A stretch of 64,000 nucleotides of DNA from Aeromonas bivalvium (GTDB taxonomy: Bacteria; Pseudomonadota; Gammaproteobacteria; Enterobacterales; Aeromonadaceae): positions 1 through 64,000 of the forward strand of contig NZ_CDBT01000063.1 in assembly GCF_000819765.1 (NCBI RefSeq). Direction: 5' to 3'. Numbering within the stretch: position 1 is the first letter of the stretch; each line of letters starts with the position of its first letter. The notes beneath the pieces are model-generated. The model was not told the origin of the DNA, did not search any database, and was given only the letters and a program-made list of their open reading frames with translations. Positions 1 to 10,719 of the stretch are shown here, in pieces. Both the position numbers and the translations under genes were made by a program.

Positions 1-239
1 GTTTTTTATTGCCTGAAAACAGCATTAACCGTGATATTTGTTACGTTGTGTTGACATCTTCTTTGCAAATCAGGGTGTTACTGGCCTGACTTCGGTGGTT
101 CATATGCAATTGGCTTGTATCTGTCACATAACTCGGTAGAGTAAAGGCATTCGACGTTCGCCTGCGTTTCTTGATGAGCATCCTTCCTCTCAGGCGTAAC
201 CTGTCCCGATTTTATCAACCTTGAGTCAGTGGTAACGAT

Positions 240-557
240 ATGGAACAAGTAAACAAGTCCACCTTCAACGATGTATTGGAATATGTGCGTATGTCTCGTC
301 GTCAGAACAAGCTCAAGCGCGAGATCACTGACAACGAGAAGAAGATCCGTGATAACCAGAAGCGGGTGCTGCTGCTCGACAACCTGAGCGACTACATCAA
401 GCCTGGCATGAGCATAGATGAGGTGCAGGCTATCATCGCCAATATGCGCACCGACTATGAAGAGCGGGTCGATGATCACATCATCAAGAATGCCGAGCTC
501 TCCAAGGAGCGCAAAGAGCTCAGCGCCAAGCTGAAGGCGATGAGCTCTCACAAGTAA
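240..557 (+). CDS. yeeX: DUF496 family protein (YeeX-like)
   Basis: This 105-residue cytosolic protein matches the E. coli YeeX/DUF496 family from memory along its whole length. The most diagnostic stretch is [20 protein letters not shown] near residues 34-53, followed by KPGMS and then the [11 protein letters not shown] segment near residue 81. It is highly charged and almost entirely helical, probably coiled coil. The family has no established function. The gene stands alone between a leader with a TTGACA-like -35 (51-56) but no convincing -10, and a strong terminator at 580. The recognition is firm; any role would be a guess. Confidence 0.9.
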   Translation: MEQVNKSTFNDVLEYVRMSRRQNKLKREITDNEKKIRDNQKRVLLLDNLSDYIKPGMSIDEVQAIIANMRTDYEERVDDHIIKNAELSKERKELSAKLKAMSSHK

Positions 558-579
558 TCCATCAAGATGGACATATCGG

Positions 580-605
580 ACACCGGCCTATGGCCGGTGT
601 TTTTG
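580..605 (+). terminator. Rho-independent terminator after yeeX
   Basis: A perfect 9-bp stem, ACACCGGCC with GGCCGGTGT around a TAT loop, is followed by a run of Ts. It lies 23 bp after the yeeX stop codon. Confidence 0.85.
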
Positions 606-759
606 CATCCTGTCGACCACTGGGCCGAGACAATCGACTCCCATTTTGCAAATAGCCCTGCTACCATCGACACGAAGCACGAATTGTTTTCAAGCCATTG
701 ACTTGAAAAGACTAAGCTTGAGTGAAATACAATAAATTGCGTAACCATGGTGAGCGGAT

Positions 760-3700
760 ATGGGCGCATTACAACGGACGGATCTGGATAAAGTGGCACC
801 TCAAGAGTTTCCCGTCCCCACAGAGGACGGCCCCAAAAAGCGCAAGCCTCGCTCCTGGTGGCGTTGGTTGCTTTGCCTGCTCTTCTTGCTCTGCCTGGTA
901 GCGGTGGCTCTGCTGGTTGGCTATGAGATGAAGACCTCCAAGTTGCAGTCTCAGGAGATCTCCCATTATGCAGCCAAGCTGAGCTATCGGGTCGAGCCGG
1001 GTCCGAGCGACAAGATCATCTTTCCCGATGATGGCCCTTTCGACAAGCGACTGGGTTATGTCTTGCTGCCCATGATGCAGGAGCGGCTGCTCAAGCGCGG
1101 CTACGAGGTGAGTCAGCAGGTGCGCTTCTCCGATGCACTCTATGACTATGCCAAGCGTGGCTTCTTCGTGCCTTACACCGAGAAGGTTCAGGCCGGACTG
1201 ACCCTGAATGACTGTCGGGCTGCTCCTTTCTATGATTTCCACTATCCAAGCCATTACTATCCGGACTTTGCCTCTATTCCACCCCTGGTGGTGCAATCCC
1301 TGTTGTTTATCGAGAACCGGGATCTGCTCAGCGATGAACAGCCCTTGGCCAACCCGGCCGTCGATTGGCCACGTTTTGCCAAGGCAGCTGTGTCGCAGCT
1401 GGGCAAGGCGCTGGACATGGAGGGCCAGTCGGCCGGTGGCAGCACGCTGGCGACCCAGGTCGAGAAGTACCGCCACTCCCCCGATGGTCTGACGGTGTCG
1501 GCCACCGAGAAGATCCGTCAGATGATCTCGGCCAGCGTACGGGCTTATCGCCTCGGCCCCGAGACCCTGGAGGCCCGCAAGTTGGTGGCCTGGGCCTATC
1601 TCAACTCAGTGCCCCTCTCGGCGGCGCCGGGTCATGGTGAGGTCCATGGATTGGGGGATGGGCTCTGGGTATGGTTTGGGGCCGATGTGGCCGAAGTGAA
1701 CCGCCTGCTCGATCCCGCCCGCAATCAGGATGCCTCCCTGGATGACAAGGGCTTGGCCCTGCGTCAGGTGGTTTCCCTGATGATTGCCCATCGCCGTCCT
1801 TCCTACTACCTTGCCCAAGGGCGGGATGCACTGGCCGCGCTGACCGACAGCTATCTGCGCCTGTTTGTGCAGGAGGGGATGATCACGCCGGATCTGATGG
1901 CCGCCGCCCTCAAGGCCAAGATCACGTACCGTGATTTCCTGCAGTCACCGGCCATCACCCGGGTCAATAACAACAAGGGTTTGCAGGTGGCGCGCACCCG
2001 TCTGAGCAGTCATCTTGGGGTTCAGCTCTACGATCTGGACCGGATGGATCTGACCGCCGAGACCAGCCTCAACATGCCGTTGCAAAAAGAGATCACCGGT
2101 TATCTGCAGCAGCTTGCCGACCCTGCTTTCGCCGAGAAAATCGGGTTGTATGGTGAGCGATTACTCTCGCCGGAGAAAACGGCCGATGTGCGCTACAGCT
2201 TCACCCTGTTCGAGAAATCGCCCGATGGCTTCAAGGTCAGGGTGCAGACCGACAACACGGATCAGCCCTTTGACATCAACGAAGGCAGCAAGCTGGAGCT
2301 GGGCTCTACCGCCAAGCTGAGGGTGCTGACTACCTACTTGCAGATGGTTGCGGAGCTCCATGACAGCTACGCCGACATGCCAGCCGAGAGCCTGCGCAAA
2401 CTGGAGATATCCCCCCAGGACAACATCAGCCGCTGGGCCGTCTCCTATCTGATCAATGCCAGAGACAAGAGCCTGCCCCCCATGCTGGAGGCGGCCCTGG
2501 ATCGCAAGTATTCGGCCAGCCCGTATGAAGGTTTCTTCACCGGCGGCGGCATGCACACCTTCAACAACTTCAACAAGTACGACAACAATCGCAATCCGTC
2601 CCTGCGGGACGCGCTGCGCGAGTCCATCAACCTGCCGTTCGTGCGGCTGATGCGGGACCTGGTGCGCTACACCCTCTACAAGGATGGCAACCGCAGCCAG
2701 TTGCTCAAGGATGACAGGGATCCCCGTCGCACCGAGTATCTGGTCCGTTTCGCAGACAAGGAGGGCCAGACCTATCTGCTGCGCTTCTGGCGCAAGTATC
2801 AGGGCAAGACGCCGGCCGAGCGGATCGATGCCTTCCTCGATGGCCTCAGACCCAGCGCCATCCGGCTGGCAGCGGTGCACCGCTATCTCTATCCGGAGGC
2901 AGATCTGGCGACCTTTACCGCCTTCCTCGATGGTCGGCTGCCCAAGGTACTGCGCAAGCAACTGAACGAGCGGCGGATCGCCCAGCTGTATGACTCTTAT
3001 GGGCCAGGTAAGTATTCACTACCGGATCAGGGCTATATCGCCCGCGTCCACCCCCTCGAGCTCTGGCTGGTCTCTTACCTCAAGGCCTATGAGAAGGCGA
3101 CCTTCAACGACGTGGTCATGGCGAGCCGGGATGAGCGTCAGGAGGTCTACAGCTGGTTGTTCAAGACCCGTCATCGCAGCGCCCGAGACACCCGGGTGCG
3201 CACCATGCTGGAGGTGGAAGCCTTCCTCGACATCCATCAGCGCTGGGCCAAGCTCGGCTATCCGTTCGGCCATCTGGTGCCCTCCCTGGCGACGGCTCTC
3301 GGCAGCTCGGGGGACCGACCCGCCGCCCTAGCCGAACTGATGGGCATCATCCAGAATGACGGCATCCGGACGCCGACCCTGCGCATCGAGCACCTCTCCT
3401 TCGCCAAGGACACGCCATTCGAGACGGAGTTTGAACCCGCCCATGGTCAGGGCGTGCGTGTGCTGCCATCTGCGGTGGCAACGGCCCTGCGTGGCGCCCT
3501 CTCCAAGGTGGTGGAAGGGGGCACGGCGCGACGCATTTCGGGGGCCTTCACCCTGCCAGATGGCACTGTGCTGGCATTGGGGGGCAAGACGGGGACGGGA
3601 GACAACCGGCTCGAGACGGTGGGACGCTATGGTAATGTCACCAGTTCGCTGGCTCGCAACCGGACCGCGACCTTCGTGTTCTACATCGGCGAGGATCACT

Positions 3701-3858
3701 TCGGTACCCTGACCGCCTATGTGCCAGGTAGCCAGTCGGACAAGTTCCGCTTCACCTCCGCATTGCCGGTACAGGTGCTCAAGGGGATGGCTCCTCTGCT
3801 GACCCCATATCTGGTGCCCCATACCCAGACTCAGTGTCTGGCACCCGAGGGGGGTTGA
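760..3858 (+). CDS. Large class A-type penicillin-binding protein (GT51 transglycosylase / transpeptidase)
   Basis: A 1032-residue bitopic inner-membrane protein for peptidoglycan polymerisation and cross-linking. A basic stretch (KKRKPRSWWRW) precedes one membrane helix at about residues 31-53. The glycosyltransferase-51 region follows: the IENRDL segment carries the acidic residue, then GGSTLATQ (a variant of the GGSTITQQ box). The transpeptidase domain shows all three motifs: S516-TAK, S622-IN and K943-TGT. The distance between the second and third motifs, about 320 residues, is roughly twice that in typical class A enzymes and implies an inserted region. The protein is larger than PBP1a, 1b or 1c, so no symbol is given. 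The gene is monocistronic, and a TTGAAA/TACAAT pair (703-733) is a possible promoter. Confidence 0.85.
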   Translation: MGALQRTDLDKVAPQEFPVPTEDGPKKRKPRSWWRWLLCLLFLLCLVAVALLVGYEMKTSKLQSQEISHYAAKLSYRVEPGPSDKIIFPDDGPFDKRLGYVLLPMMQERLLKRGYEVSQQVRFSDALYDYAKRGFFVPYTEKVQAGLTLNDCRAAPFYDFHYPSHYYPDFASIPPLVVQSLLFIENRDLLSDEQPLANPAVDWPRFAKAAVSQLGKALDMEGQSAGGSTLATQVEKYRHSPDGLTVSATEKIRQMISASVRAYRLGPETLEARKLVAWAYLNSVPLSAAPGHGEVHGLGDGLWVWFGADVAEVNRLLDPARNQDASLDDKGLALRQVVSLMIAHRRPSYYLAQGRDALAALTDSYLRLFVQEGMITPDLMAAALKAKITYRDFLQSPAITRVNNNKGLQVARTRLSSHLGVQLYDLDRMDLTAETSLNMPLQKEITGYLQQLADPAFAEKIGLYGERLLSPEKTADVRYSFTLFEKSPDGFKVRVQTDNTDQPFDINEGSKLELGSTAKLRVLTTYLQMVAELHDSYADMPAESLRKLEISPQDNISRWAVSYLINARDKSLPPMLEAALDRKYSASPYEGFFTGGGMHTFNNFNKYDNNRNPSLRDALRESINLPFVRLMRDLVRYTLYKDGNRSQLLKDDRDPRRTEYLVRFADKEGQTYLLRFWRKYQGKTPAERIDAFLDGLRPSAIRLAAVHRYLYPEADLATFTAFLDGRLPKVLRKQLNERRIAQLYDSYGPGKYSLPDQGYIARVHPLELWLVSYLKAYEKATFNDVVMASRDERQEVYSWLFKTRHRSARDTRVRTMLEVEAFLDIHQRWAKLGYPFGHLVPSLATALGSSGDRPAALAELMGIIQNDGIRTPTLRIEHLSFAKDTPFETEFEPAHGQGVRVLPSAVATALRGALSKVVEGGTARRISGAFTLPDGTVLALGGKTGTGDNRLETVGRYGNVTSSLARNRTATFVFYIGEDHFGTLTAYVPGSQSDKFRFTSALPVQVLKGMAPLLTPYLVPHTQTQCLAPEGG

Positions 3859-3875
3859 GACTGCCATCGAAACGA

Positions 3876-3899
3876 CAACGGGGCCGACAGGCCCCGTTG
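3876..3899. terminator. Hairpin between convergent PBP gene and darP
   Basis: A perfect 10-bp stem, CAACGGGGCC with GGCCCCGTTG around a GACA loop, sits between two convergent genes. The T-tracts on both sides are weak, so terminator function is inferred from stem strength and location. Confidence 0.55.
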
Positions 3900-3922
3900 G
3901 TTATGGTATTAAGACGCAAGGC

Positions 3923-4447
3923 TCACAGCTTGTCTTCTATCTCGCCACGCAGATACTGGTAGATCTCGCGAAACGCCGCCGGCGGCTTGTTCAGCTCGCG
4001 CTCTTTCTTGGCGTTGCGGATCAATTGGCGCAGCTTCTGGCGATCCAGTTCATGGAACTGGGACATGAGCTCGTTGAGGGCCTCATCCCCTTCGACGATC
4101 AGCCTCTCCCGCCACTGCTCCAGCCGGTGCAGGCGTGCATTGATGGTGGAGTGGCGATTCTTGATGATCGACAGGGCCTCGGCGATGGGCTCTATGTCGC
4201 GGCTGCGCATCAGTCGGCCGATGAACTGCAGGTGGCGGCGGAAAGACTCATCCTTCTTGGGCTTGAGCCTGCGGCCCAGCTCGACCGCCTCGGCCAGCTC
4301 TTCATCCAGCGGTATCTTCTCCAGCTCGCTGTGGCTGAGGTCGACGAGCTCATCGCCCATCTTCTGCAATATCTCGGCTTCGCGCTTGAGCTGGCTCTTG
4401 CTGGGGCCCCAGTCCTCGAACTCTTGCTCATCGTTAAAGTGACTCAT
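3923..4447 (-). CDS. darP: Ribosome biogenesis factor DarP/YjgA (DUF615)
   Basis: A 174-residue acidic and basic helical protein of the YjgA family, which associates with 50S precursors in E. coli. Family landmarks include WGPSKSQLKREAE near the N-terminus, LRRLKP-type basic segments and the conserved C-terminal YLRGEIE. Its length fits the family (about 180). It is divergent from pmbA with about 110 bp between the starts, the same pairing as E. coli yjgA-pmbA. Confidence 0.93.
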   Translation of the reverse strand: MSHFNDEQEFEDWGPSKSQLKREAEILQKMGDELVDLSHSELEKIPLDEELAEAVELGRRLKPKKDESFRRHLQFIGRLMRSRDIEPIAEALSIIKNRHSTINARLHRLEQWRERLIVEGDEALNELMSQFHELDRQKLRQLIRNAKKERELNKPPAAFREIYQYLRGEIEDKL

Positions 4448-4559
4448 TGGTCTTTATGTCCTGTCATTCATATTTGGGCGATATGGTACCAGCTTCTCCC
4501 GCTGGGCGCAGGGGTCTGATATGCTGAGCCCCTTTCCTTTCTTCATGCAGACTTGAGTT

Positions 4560-5903
4560 ATGGATCAGCAAGACCAAATCCGCCAGGATCAGGCGCAACT
4601 GGAGGCCGTGGTTGCCGAGGCGCTTGAGATTGCCAAAGGGCTGGGTGCCTCGCTGGCAGAAGTCTCTATCAGCAAGCAGACCGGATTGTCGGTCAACACG
4701 CGCGGCTGCGAGCTGGAAAGCATCGAATTCAACAAGGATGGGGCGCTCGGCATCGCCGTTTACCGCGATGGTTGCAAGGGCTCATCGTCAACCACGGACC
4801 TCAGTCCCGCGGCAATCCGCGCCGCCGTCGAGGCCGCCATCGAGATAGCCCGTCACACCTCGGCCGATGCCTGCGCCGGCCTGGCCGATCCCGAGCTGCT
4901 GGCCTGGGATGCCCCCGATCTGCAACTCTGCCATCCCACCCTGCTGGATCCCCAGCAGGGCATCGAGCTGGCCATCGAGTGCGAGCGACTGGCGCTTTGC
5001 AGCGACAGCCGGATCAAGCACTCGGACGGCGCCGGTTTTTCCAGCCACCTTGGCATCAAGGTCTACGGCAACAGCCACGGCTTTCTGAAGGGGTATGCGG
5101 CATCACGCAACTCGCTGAGCTGCATGCTGATCGGCGAGCAGGATGGCGACATGCAGCGGGATTACGGTTACTCCTCCAGTCGTGATCTGGCCGGGCTGTG
5201 GAGCCCGGCACGGATCGCCGACGAGGCGGTGAGCCGCACCGTCGCCCGGCTCGGGGCCCGCAAGATAGCGACCCGCCATGCGCCCGTGCTGTTTCATCCC
5301 GACACCGCCGCCGGCCTGTGGGGCCATCTGGTCATGGCCATCAGCGGTGGCAATCTCTATCGCAAGTCCAGCTTTCTGCAAGAGCGGCTGGGGCAGCAAA
5401 TCCTGCCCGACTGGCTCACCATCCAGGAGTTTCCCCACCTGGCGGGCGGCCTGGCTAGTTCCCCGTTTGATGGGGAAGGGGTGCGCACCCGGGATCTCGA
5501 CATCATACGCGACGGCCACCTGATGAGCTGGCTGCTCACCTCCTACTCGGCGCGCAAGCTGGGGCTGACCACCACGGGGCACGCCGGTGGCATCCACAAC
5601 TGGCAGGTGTCTAACACGGGGCAGGATCTGCCCGCCCTGCTCAGGGAGATGGGCACCGGCCTGCTGGTGACCGAGCTGATGGGGCAGGGAGTCAATATCG
5701 TCAACGGTGACTACTCCCGCGGCGCCGCCGGCTTCTGGGTCGAGAATGGGGAGATAGCCTATCCGGTCGAGGAGATCACCATCGCGGGCAACCTCAACGA
5801 GATGTTCCGCCAGATAGTGGCCGTGGGCACGGATCAGGATGAGCGTTCCAGCCTGAAGACGGGGTCCGTGCTGGTTGAAAACATGAAGCTGGCCGGCCAC
5901 TGA
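4560..5903 (+). CDS. pmbA: Metalloprotease PmbA/TldE
   Basis: A 447-residue member of the TldD/PmbA family. In E. coli, TldD and TldE form a heterodimeric protease that processes microcin B17 and degrades CcdA. Recognisable features are the N-terminal region with the conserved RGCELESIEFNKDG segment, FHPDTAAGLWGHL in the middle, and the glycine-rich C-terminal half ending in GSVLVENMKLAGH. The full family length is present. A GAGTT stretch just before the ATG is the only visible ribosome-binding signal. Confidence 0.95.
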   Translation: MDQQDQIRQDQAQLEAVVAEALEIAKGLGASLAEVSISKQTGLSVNTRGCELESIEFNKDGALGIAVYRDGCKGSSSTTDLSPAAIRAAVEAAIEIARHTSADACAGLADPELLAWDAPDLQLCHPTLLDPQQGIELAIECERLALCSDSRIKHSDGAGFSSHLGIKVYGNSHGFLKGYAASRNSLSCMLIGEQDGDMQRDYGYSSSRDLAGLWSPARIADEAVSRTVARLGARKIATRHAPVLFHPDTAAGLWGHLVMAISGGNLYRKSSFLQERLGQQILPDWLTIQEFPHLAGGLASSPFDGEGVRTRDLDIIRDGHLMSWLLTSYSARKLGLTTTGHAGGIHNWQVSNTGQDLPALLREMGTGLLVTELMGQGVNIVNGDYSRGAAGFWVENGEIAYPVEEITIAGNLNEMFRQIVAVGTDQDERSSLKTGSVLVENMKLAGH

Positions 5904-5933
5904 CCATCATCAGGGTAGTCTTGCCGCAAACAG

Positions 5934-5966
5934 AACGGCCCCCTCGCATGGCGAGGGGGCCGTTTC
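5934..5966. terminator. Bidirectional terminator between pmbA and murA
   Basis: A 13-bp perfect stem, ACGGCCCCCTCGC with GCGAGGGGGCCGT around ATG, lies midway between two convergent genes and has Ts on its 3' side. It is well placed to end both transcripts. Confidence 0.8.
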
Positions 5967-5991
5967 ATATGGGCTTTGTCCCGTTGCTATA

Positions 5992-7522
<1,531 letters not shown>

Positions 7523-7523
<1 letters not shown>

Positions 7524-7795
7524 TATGAGTCCTCAGTTTGTTGCGCAATGGGCTGAAAAAGGCTGGCGACCCCGTACAGGGTCGCCAGGGTATGTATGTC
7601 TGCACTGGCACCGACCAGTTGCGGCTGACCACCACGGGCCAGTACCGCCTTGGCCCACTTGACCAGCAGCGCCAGGCCGGCGGAGTCCAGACTGCTTATC
7701 CGGCTCAGATCCAGGCTATCCTGCTGCCACCACTCATCGCGGCGCCGCCACAGGTCGATGACCTGTTCGGATTGCAGATCGGTTCCGAATATCAT
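7523..7795 (-). CDS. mlaB: MlaB, STAS-domain subunit of the phospholipid transporter
   Basis: A 90-residue STAS-domain protein starting at MIFGTDLQ. The [14 protein letters not shown] segment (residues 34-47) is the family signature; in E. coli, MlaB contacts the ATPase MlaF and is needed for its stability. The frame remains open further upstream, but that part lies inside mlaC, and the ATG at 7795 overlaps the mlaC stop by four bases (ATGA). This is a translational-coupling arrangement and supports the shorter start. Confidence 0.92.
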
Positions 7796-8430
7796 GACTT
7801 GATCACCAGCGGCTTGGCGTTGTGGGCCTGCAGCTGGGCGATGACGGCGTCTATGCCGTTCTGGCGGATCAGGCCGCCGAGCTCGCTCTGTTTGGCGGAG
7901 AGCAGGCTGATGCCCTCGGCCACCATGTCGAACGCCTTCCACTCGCCGGTCTTGTTGTTCTTGCGCAGCTTGAACTCCAGGAAGATATCGGGCTTGCCGC
8001 TCTCCTTGACGCTGACGCTCACCGCGGTGATGTTGCCGGTCGCGGGCTTGCCCGGTTCGACCTTGACCACCTGCTTGTCAAAATGGGCGAGGGCATCGGC
8101 ATAGGAGCTCACCATGTACTCGGTGAACACGTTGACGAAGGCATCGCGTTGGGCCGGGGTGGTCTGCTTGATCTGATTGCCAAGCACCTTGTAGGCCGCG
8201 AAACGGTTGTCGATATAGGGCAGCAGTTCCTCGCGGATGATCACCCTCAGGTGATCCGGCTGCTGCTTGATCTGGTTCTGGTCGGCCTTGAGGCGGGCGA
8301 AGGTCTGCTTGGCCGCGGTATCCACCAGTACATAGGGATCGCTCGGATACTCGGCTGCCCGGGCGGTCAAGGAGAACAGTATGCTGGCCATCAGACCGAT
8401 CAGCAGGGTCATTTTTTTCAACATGGTCAC
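7792..8430 (-). CDS. mlaC: MlaC, periplasmic phospholipid shuttle
   Basis: A 212-residue secreted protein of the MlaC/Ttg2D family. A signal peptide is evident (MLKKMTLLIGL then a hydrophobic core to ARAAE, cleavage near residue 25). The mature domain contains FVNVFTEYMVSSYADAL and the typical VKESGKPDIFLEFKL strand region. It ferries phospholipids between the outer-membrane MlaA complex and the inner-membrane MlaFEDB complex. The start could also be the ATG two codons in. It lies 3 bp after mlaD. Confidence 0.95.
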   Translation of the reverse strand: MTMLKKMTLLIGLMASILFSLTARAAEYPSDPYVLVDTAAKQTFARLKADQNQIKQQPDHLRVIIREELLPYIDNRFAAYKVLGNQIKQTTPAQRDAFVNVFTEYMVSSYADALAHFDKQVVKVEPGKPATGNITAVSVSVKESGKPDIFLEFKLRKNNKTGEWKAFDMVAEGISLLSAKQSELGGLIRQNGIDAVIAQLQAHNAKPLVIKS

Positions 8431-8433
8431 TCC

Positions 8434-8925
8434 TTACTTGGTCTCTTCTTTGCTGTCGGAAGATTGGCTGTACAGGAACTTGCCAATCAGATCCTCGAGC
8501 ACTATGGCTGACTTGGTATCTTCGATCATGTCGCCGCTCTTGAGCATGGCGGTGCCCATCTCCTCATCGGAGAAGCCGGGCGCCAGCCCTATGTATTGCT
8601 CGCCGAGCAGGCCTGAGGTGAGGATGGAGAGGCTGCTGGTCTCGGAGAACTCGCCGGCACTCTTTTGCATCTCCAGGGTGACAACGGGCACCTGGCTCTT
8701 CTCGTCCAGGCTGATGTCACTGACTCGACCGACGACGACGCCACCGACCTTGACCGGCGAGCGTACTTTCAGGCCGCCGATATTATCGAAATGGGCGCGC
8801 AGGGTATAGGTTTCTCCCTCCGGTTTAAAGCTCAAACCGGCAACTTGCAGCGCCAGGGCGAGAATGGCCGCGATGCCTGCCAGCATGAAGAGGCCAACCA
8901 GGAATTCTACTTTGCTGAACTTCAT
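8434..8925 (-). CDS. mlaD: MlaD, MCE-domain subunit
   Basis: A 163-residue inner-membrane-anchored periplasmic protein. One transmembrane helix (about residues 9-28) precedes a single MCE domain containing FDNIGGLKVRSPVKVGGVVV (residues 46-65), the defining motif. The downstream GLLGEQYIGLAPG loop is also characteristic. MlaD forms the hexameric ring of the Mla transporter. It sits between mlaE (8-bp gap) and mlaC. Confidence 0.96.
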   Translation of the reverse strand: MKFSKVEFLVGLFMLAGIAAILALALQVAGLSFKPEGETYTLRAHFDNIGGLKVRSPVKVGGVVVGRVSDISLDEKSQVPVVTLEMQKSAGEFSETSSLSILTSGLLGEQYIGLAPGFSDEEMGTAMLKSGDMIEDTKSAIVLEDLIGKFLYSQSSDSKEETK

Positions 8926-8933
8926 CTTTAACC

Positions 8934-9716
8934 TTATCCAAACATGACTGCGGTGAGTATAAAATCCAGGCCGAGCACGGCCAGGGAGGAGTTGACCACG
9001 GTGCGGGTCGTGGCCTGGCTTATCCCGGCCGAGGTGGGCTTGGCATCATAGCCGTTGAAGAGCGCAATCCAGGTGACCACTAGGGCAAAAATCAGGCTCT
9101 TGATGGCGCCCTGCATGATGTCATCCTGCCAGTCGACCGCGGCCTGCATGGCGGACCAGAAGCCCCCCTCATCGACGCCGAGCCAGTCGACGCCGACCAG
9201 CTTGCCGCCCATGATGCCCACCAGACTGAACATGAAGGCCAGCAGCGGCATGCTGATGACACCGGCCCAGAAGCGAGGGGCAACCACGCGGCGCAAGGGA
9301 TCCACCGCCATCATCTCCAGGCTGGAGAGCTGCTCGGTGGCCTTCATCAGGCCGATCTCGGCGGTCAGGGCCGAGCCGGCGCGCCCGGCGAACAGCAGGG
9401 CTGTCACCACGGGGCCGAGTTCGCGCAGCAGGGAGAGAGAGACCAGGGGCCCCAGGCTCCCTTCCGCGCCGAAGTCCTTGAGCACATTGTATCCCTGCAA
9501 CGAGAGTACCATGCCGATGAAGAGGCCCGAGACCAGGATGATGGCGACCGACTGGACCCCGACCACATAGAGCTGCTGAAGCAGCAGAGGAAAATGCTTG
9601 CGGGGCTGGGGACGGCCGGCCAGGGCATGAAACAGCATGATGGTGGCACGGCCCAGGGCCGTGAGGATCTGAATGCCGGATCGTCCCAACTGGTTTATTT
9701 GACTTATCAACATCAT
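8934..9716 (-). CDS. mlaE: MlaE, permease subunit
   Basis: A 260-residue polytopic membrane protein of the MlaE/Ttg2B family. Signature segments are [20 protein letters not shown] (around residue 100), the [17 protein letters not shown] cytoplasmic stretch that couples to the ATPase, and the C-terminal [13 protein letters not shown]. The start ATG overlaps the end of mlaF by four bases. Confidence 0.96.
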   Translation of the reverse strand: MMLISQINQLGRSGIQILTALGRATIMLFHALAGRPQPRKHFPLLLQQLYVVGVQSVAIILVSGLFIGMVLSLQGYNVLKDFGAEGSLGPLVSLSLLRELGPVVTALLFAGRAGSALTAEIGLMKATEQLSSLEMMAVDPLRRVVAPRFWAGVISMPLLAFMFSLVGIMGGKLVGVDWLGVDEGGFWSAMQAAVDWQDDIMQGAIKSLIFALVVTWIALFNGYDAKPTSAGISQATTRTVVNSSLAVLGLDFILTAVMFG

Positions 9717-10522
9717 AGATCCTGTAGTAGCTCGCCAGCCGGGAAATGGAACGGGACAGGGCCGTCGGGAAGTCCCTGCAGGAACTGCTCGACCTCGGGG
9801 TTGCGCTCTTCCCGCAGCTGTTGCGGTGTGCCCTGGGCCACTATCTTGCGATTGGCGATGATATAGGCGTAATCGGCGATGCCCATCACCTCGGTCACGT
9901 CATGGGTGACGATGACGGAGGTGATGCCAAGGGCGTCGTTGAGCTCGCGGATGAGCTTCACCAGCACCCCCATGGTGATGGGATCCTGGCCGACGAAGGG
10001 TTCGTCGAACATGATGAGGTCCGGATCCAGGGCGATGGCTCTGGCCAGGGCGGCCCGGCGGGCCATGCCGCCGGAGAGCTGCGAGGGCATCAGGGATGCC
10101 GCGCCGCGCAGGCCCACGGCCTCCAGCTTCATCATGACGATGGTGTGGATCAGCTCCTCGGGCAGGCCCGAGTGCTCGCGCAGGGGAAAGGCCACGTTGT
10201 CGAACACCGTCATGCCGGTGAAGAGGGCACCGCTTTGGAACAGCATGCTCATCCGTTTGCGCAGACTGTAGAGTCGGCGGCGGGACAGGCGGGGAACATC
10301 CTCGCCGTCAAACAATATGGTGCCGGCATCGGGCTTGAGTTGACCGCCGATCAGCCTCAGCAGCGTGGTCTTGCCGATCCCGCTGGGCCCCATCACGGCA
10401 GTCACCTTGCCACGGGGGATGGTGAGGCTGATGTTGTCGTAGAGCAGGCGGTCGCCGTGACTGAAGCTGAGATCGGAGATGGTGATCAGATCGTTGTTCA
10501 AACAATGGTCCATCGGGTGCAA
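9713..10522 (-). CDS. mlaF: MlaF, ATPase subunit
   Basis: A 269-residue ABC ATPase. Visible motifs are Walker [10 protein letters not shown] (about 46-54), the signature [14 protein letters not shown], Walker [14 protein letters not shown] and the switch histidine in IVTHDVTEV. It powers phospholipid movement through MlaE and MlaD. It is the first gene of the mla operon, divergent from kdsD, with a recognisable promoter immediately upstream. Confidence 0.96.
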   Translation of the reverse strand: MHPMDHCLNNDLITISDLSFSHGDRLLYDNISLTIPRGKVTAVMGPSGIGKTTLLRLIGGQLKPDAGTILFDGEDVPRLSRRRLYSLRKRMSMLFQSGALFTGMTVFDNVAFPLREHSGLPEELIHTIVMMKLEAVGLRGAASLMPSQLSGGMARRAALARAIALDPDLIMFDEPFVGQDPITMGVLVKLIRELNDALGITSVIVTHDVTEVMGIADYAYIIANRKIVAQGTPQQLREERNPEVEQFLQGLPDGPVPFHFPAGELLQDL

Positions 10523-10533
10523 ATGAAGAGCGA

Positions 10534-10562
10534 ATTTTATGGGCTAGTCTAGGTCTAAGCAA
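10534..10562 (-). promoter_or_regulatory. Sigma-70-like promoter of the mla operon
   Basis: Read on the minus strand, TTGCTT and TAAAAT are separated by exactly 17 bp, and the -10 ends 12 bp before the mlaF start codon. The match is good but untested. If it is the true promoter, the 5' leader is only a few nucleotides long. Confidence 0.5.
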
Positions 10563-10679
10563 CAACAAGGGACAACTATTGAACAGGCTGGTCCCCTTTG
10601 CAGGCGACAGCTTTCGGCCGTTTGCCCCCCGTTGCTCTCGCCAGAAACCATCGGATTCGCTTATCTGGGCAGACTTTTT

Positions 10680-10685
10680 TATAAT
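10680..10685 (+). promoter_or_regulatory. -10 element ahead of kdsD
   Basis: A perfect TATAAT hexamer lies 34 bp before the kdsD start, preceded by a T-run. No good -35 is present at 16-18 bp (the nearest is TTCGCT), so the assignment rests on the -10 alone. Confidence 0.4.
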
Positions 10686-10719
10686 CCCGCAGCTAATTTC
10701 GGCCCGGAGCGGTTCCCAT

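Noticed and set aside
78-551. Long minus-strand open frame over yeeX
   Set aside because: It is the antisense shadow of the DUF496 gene; the product has no family features and codon composition follows the sense gene.
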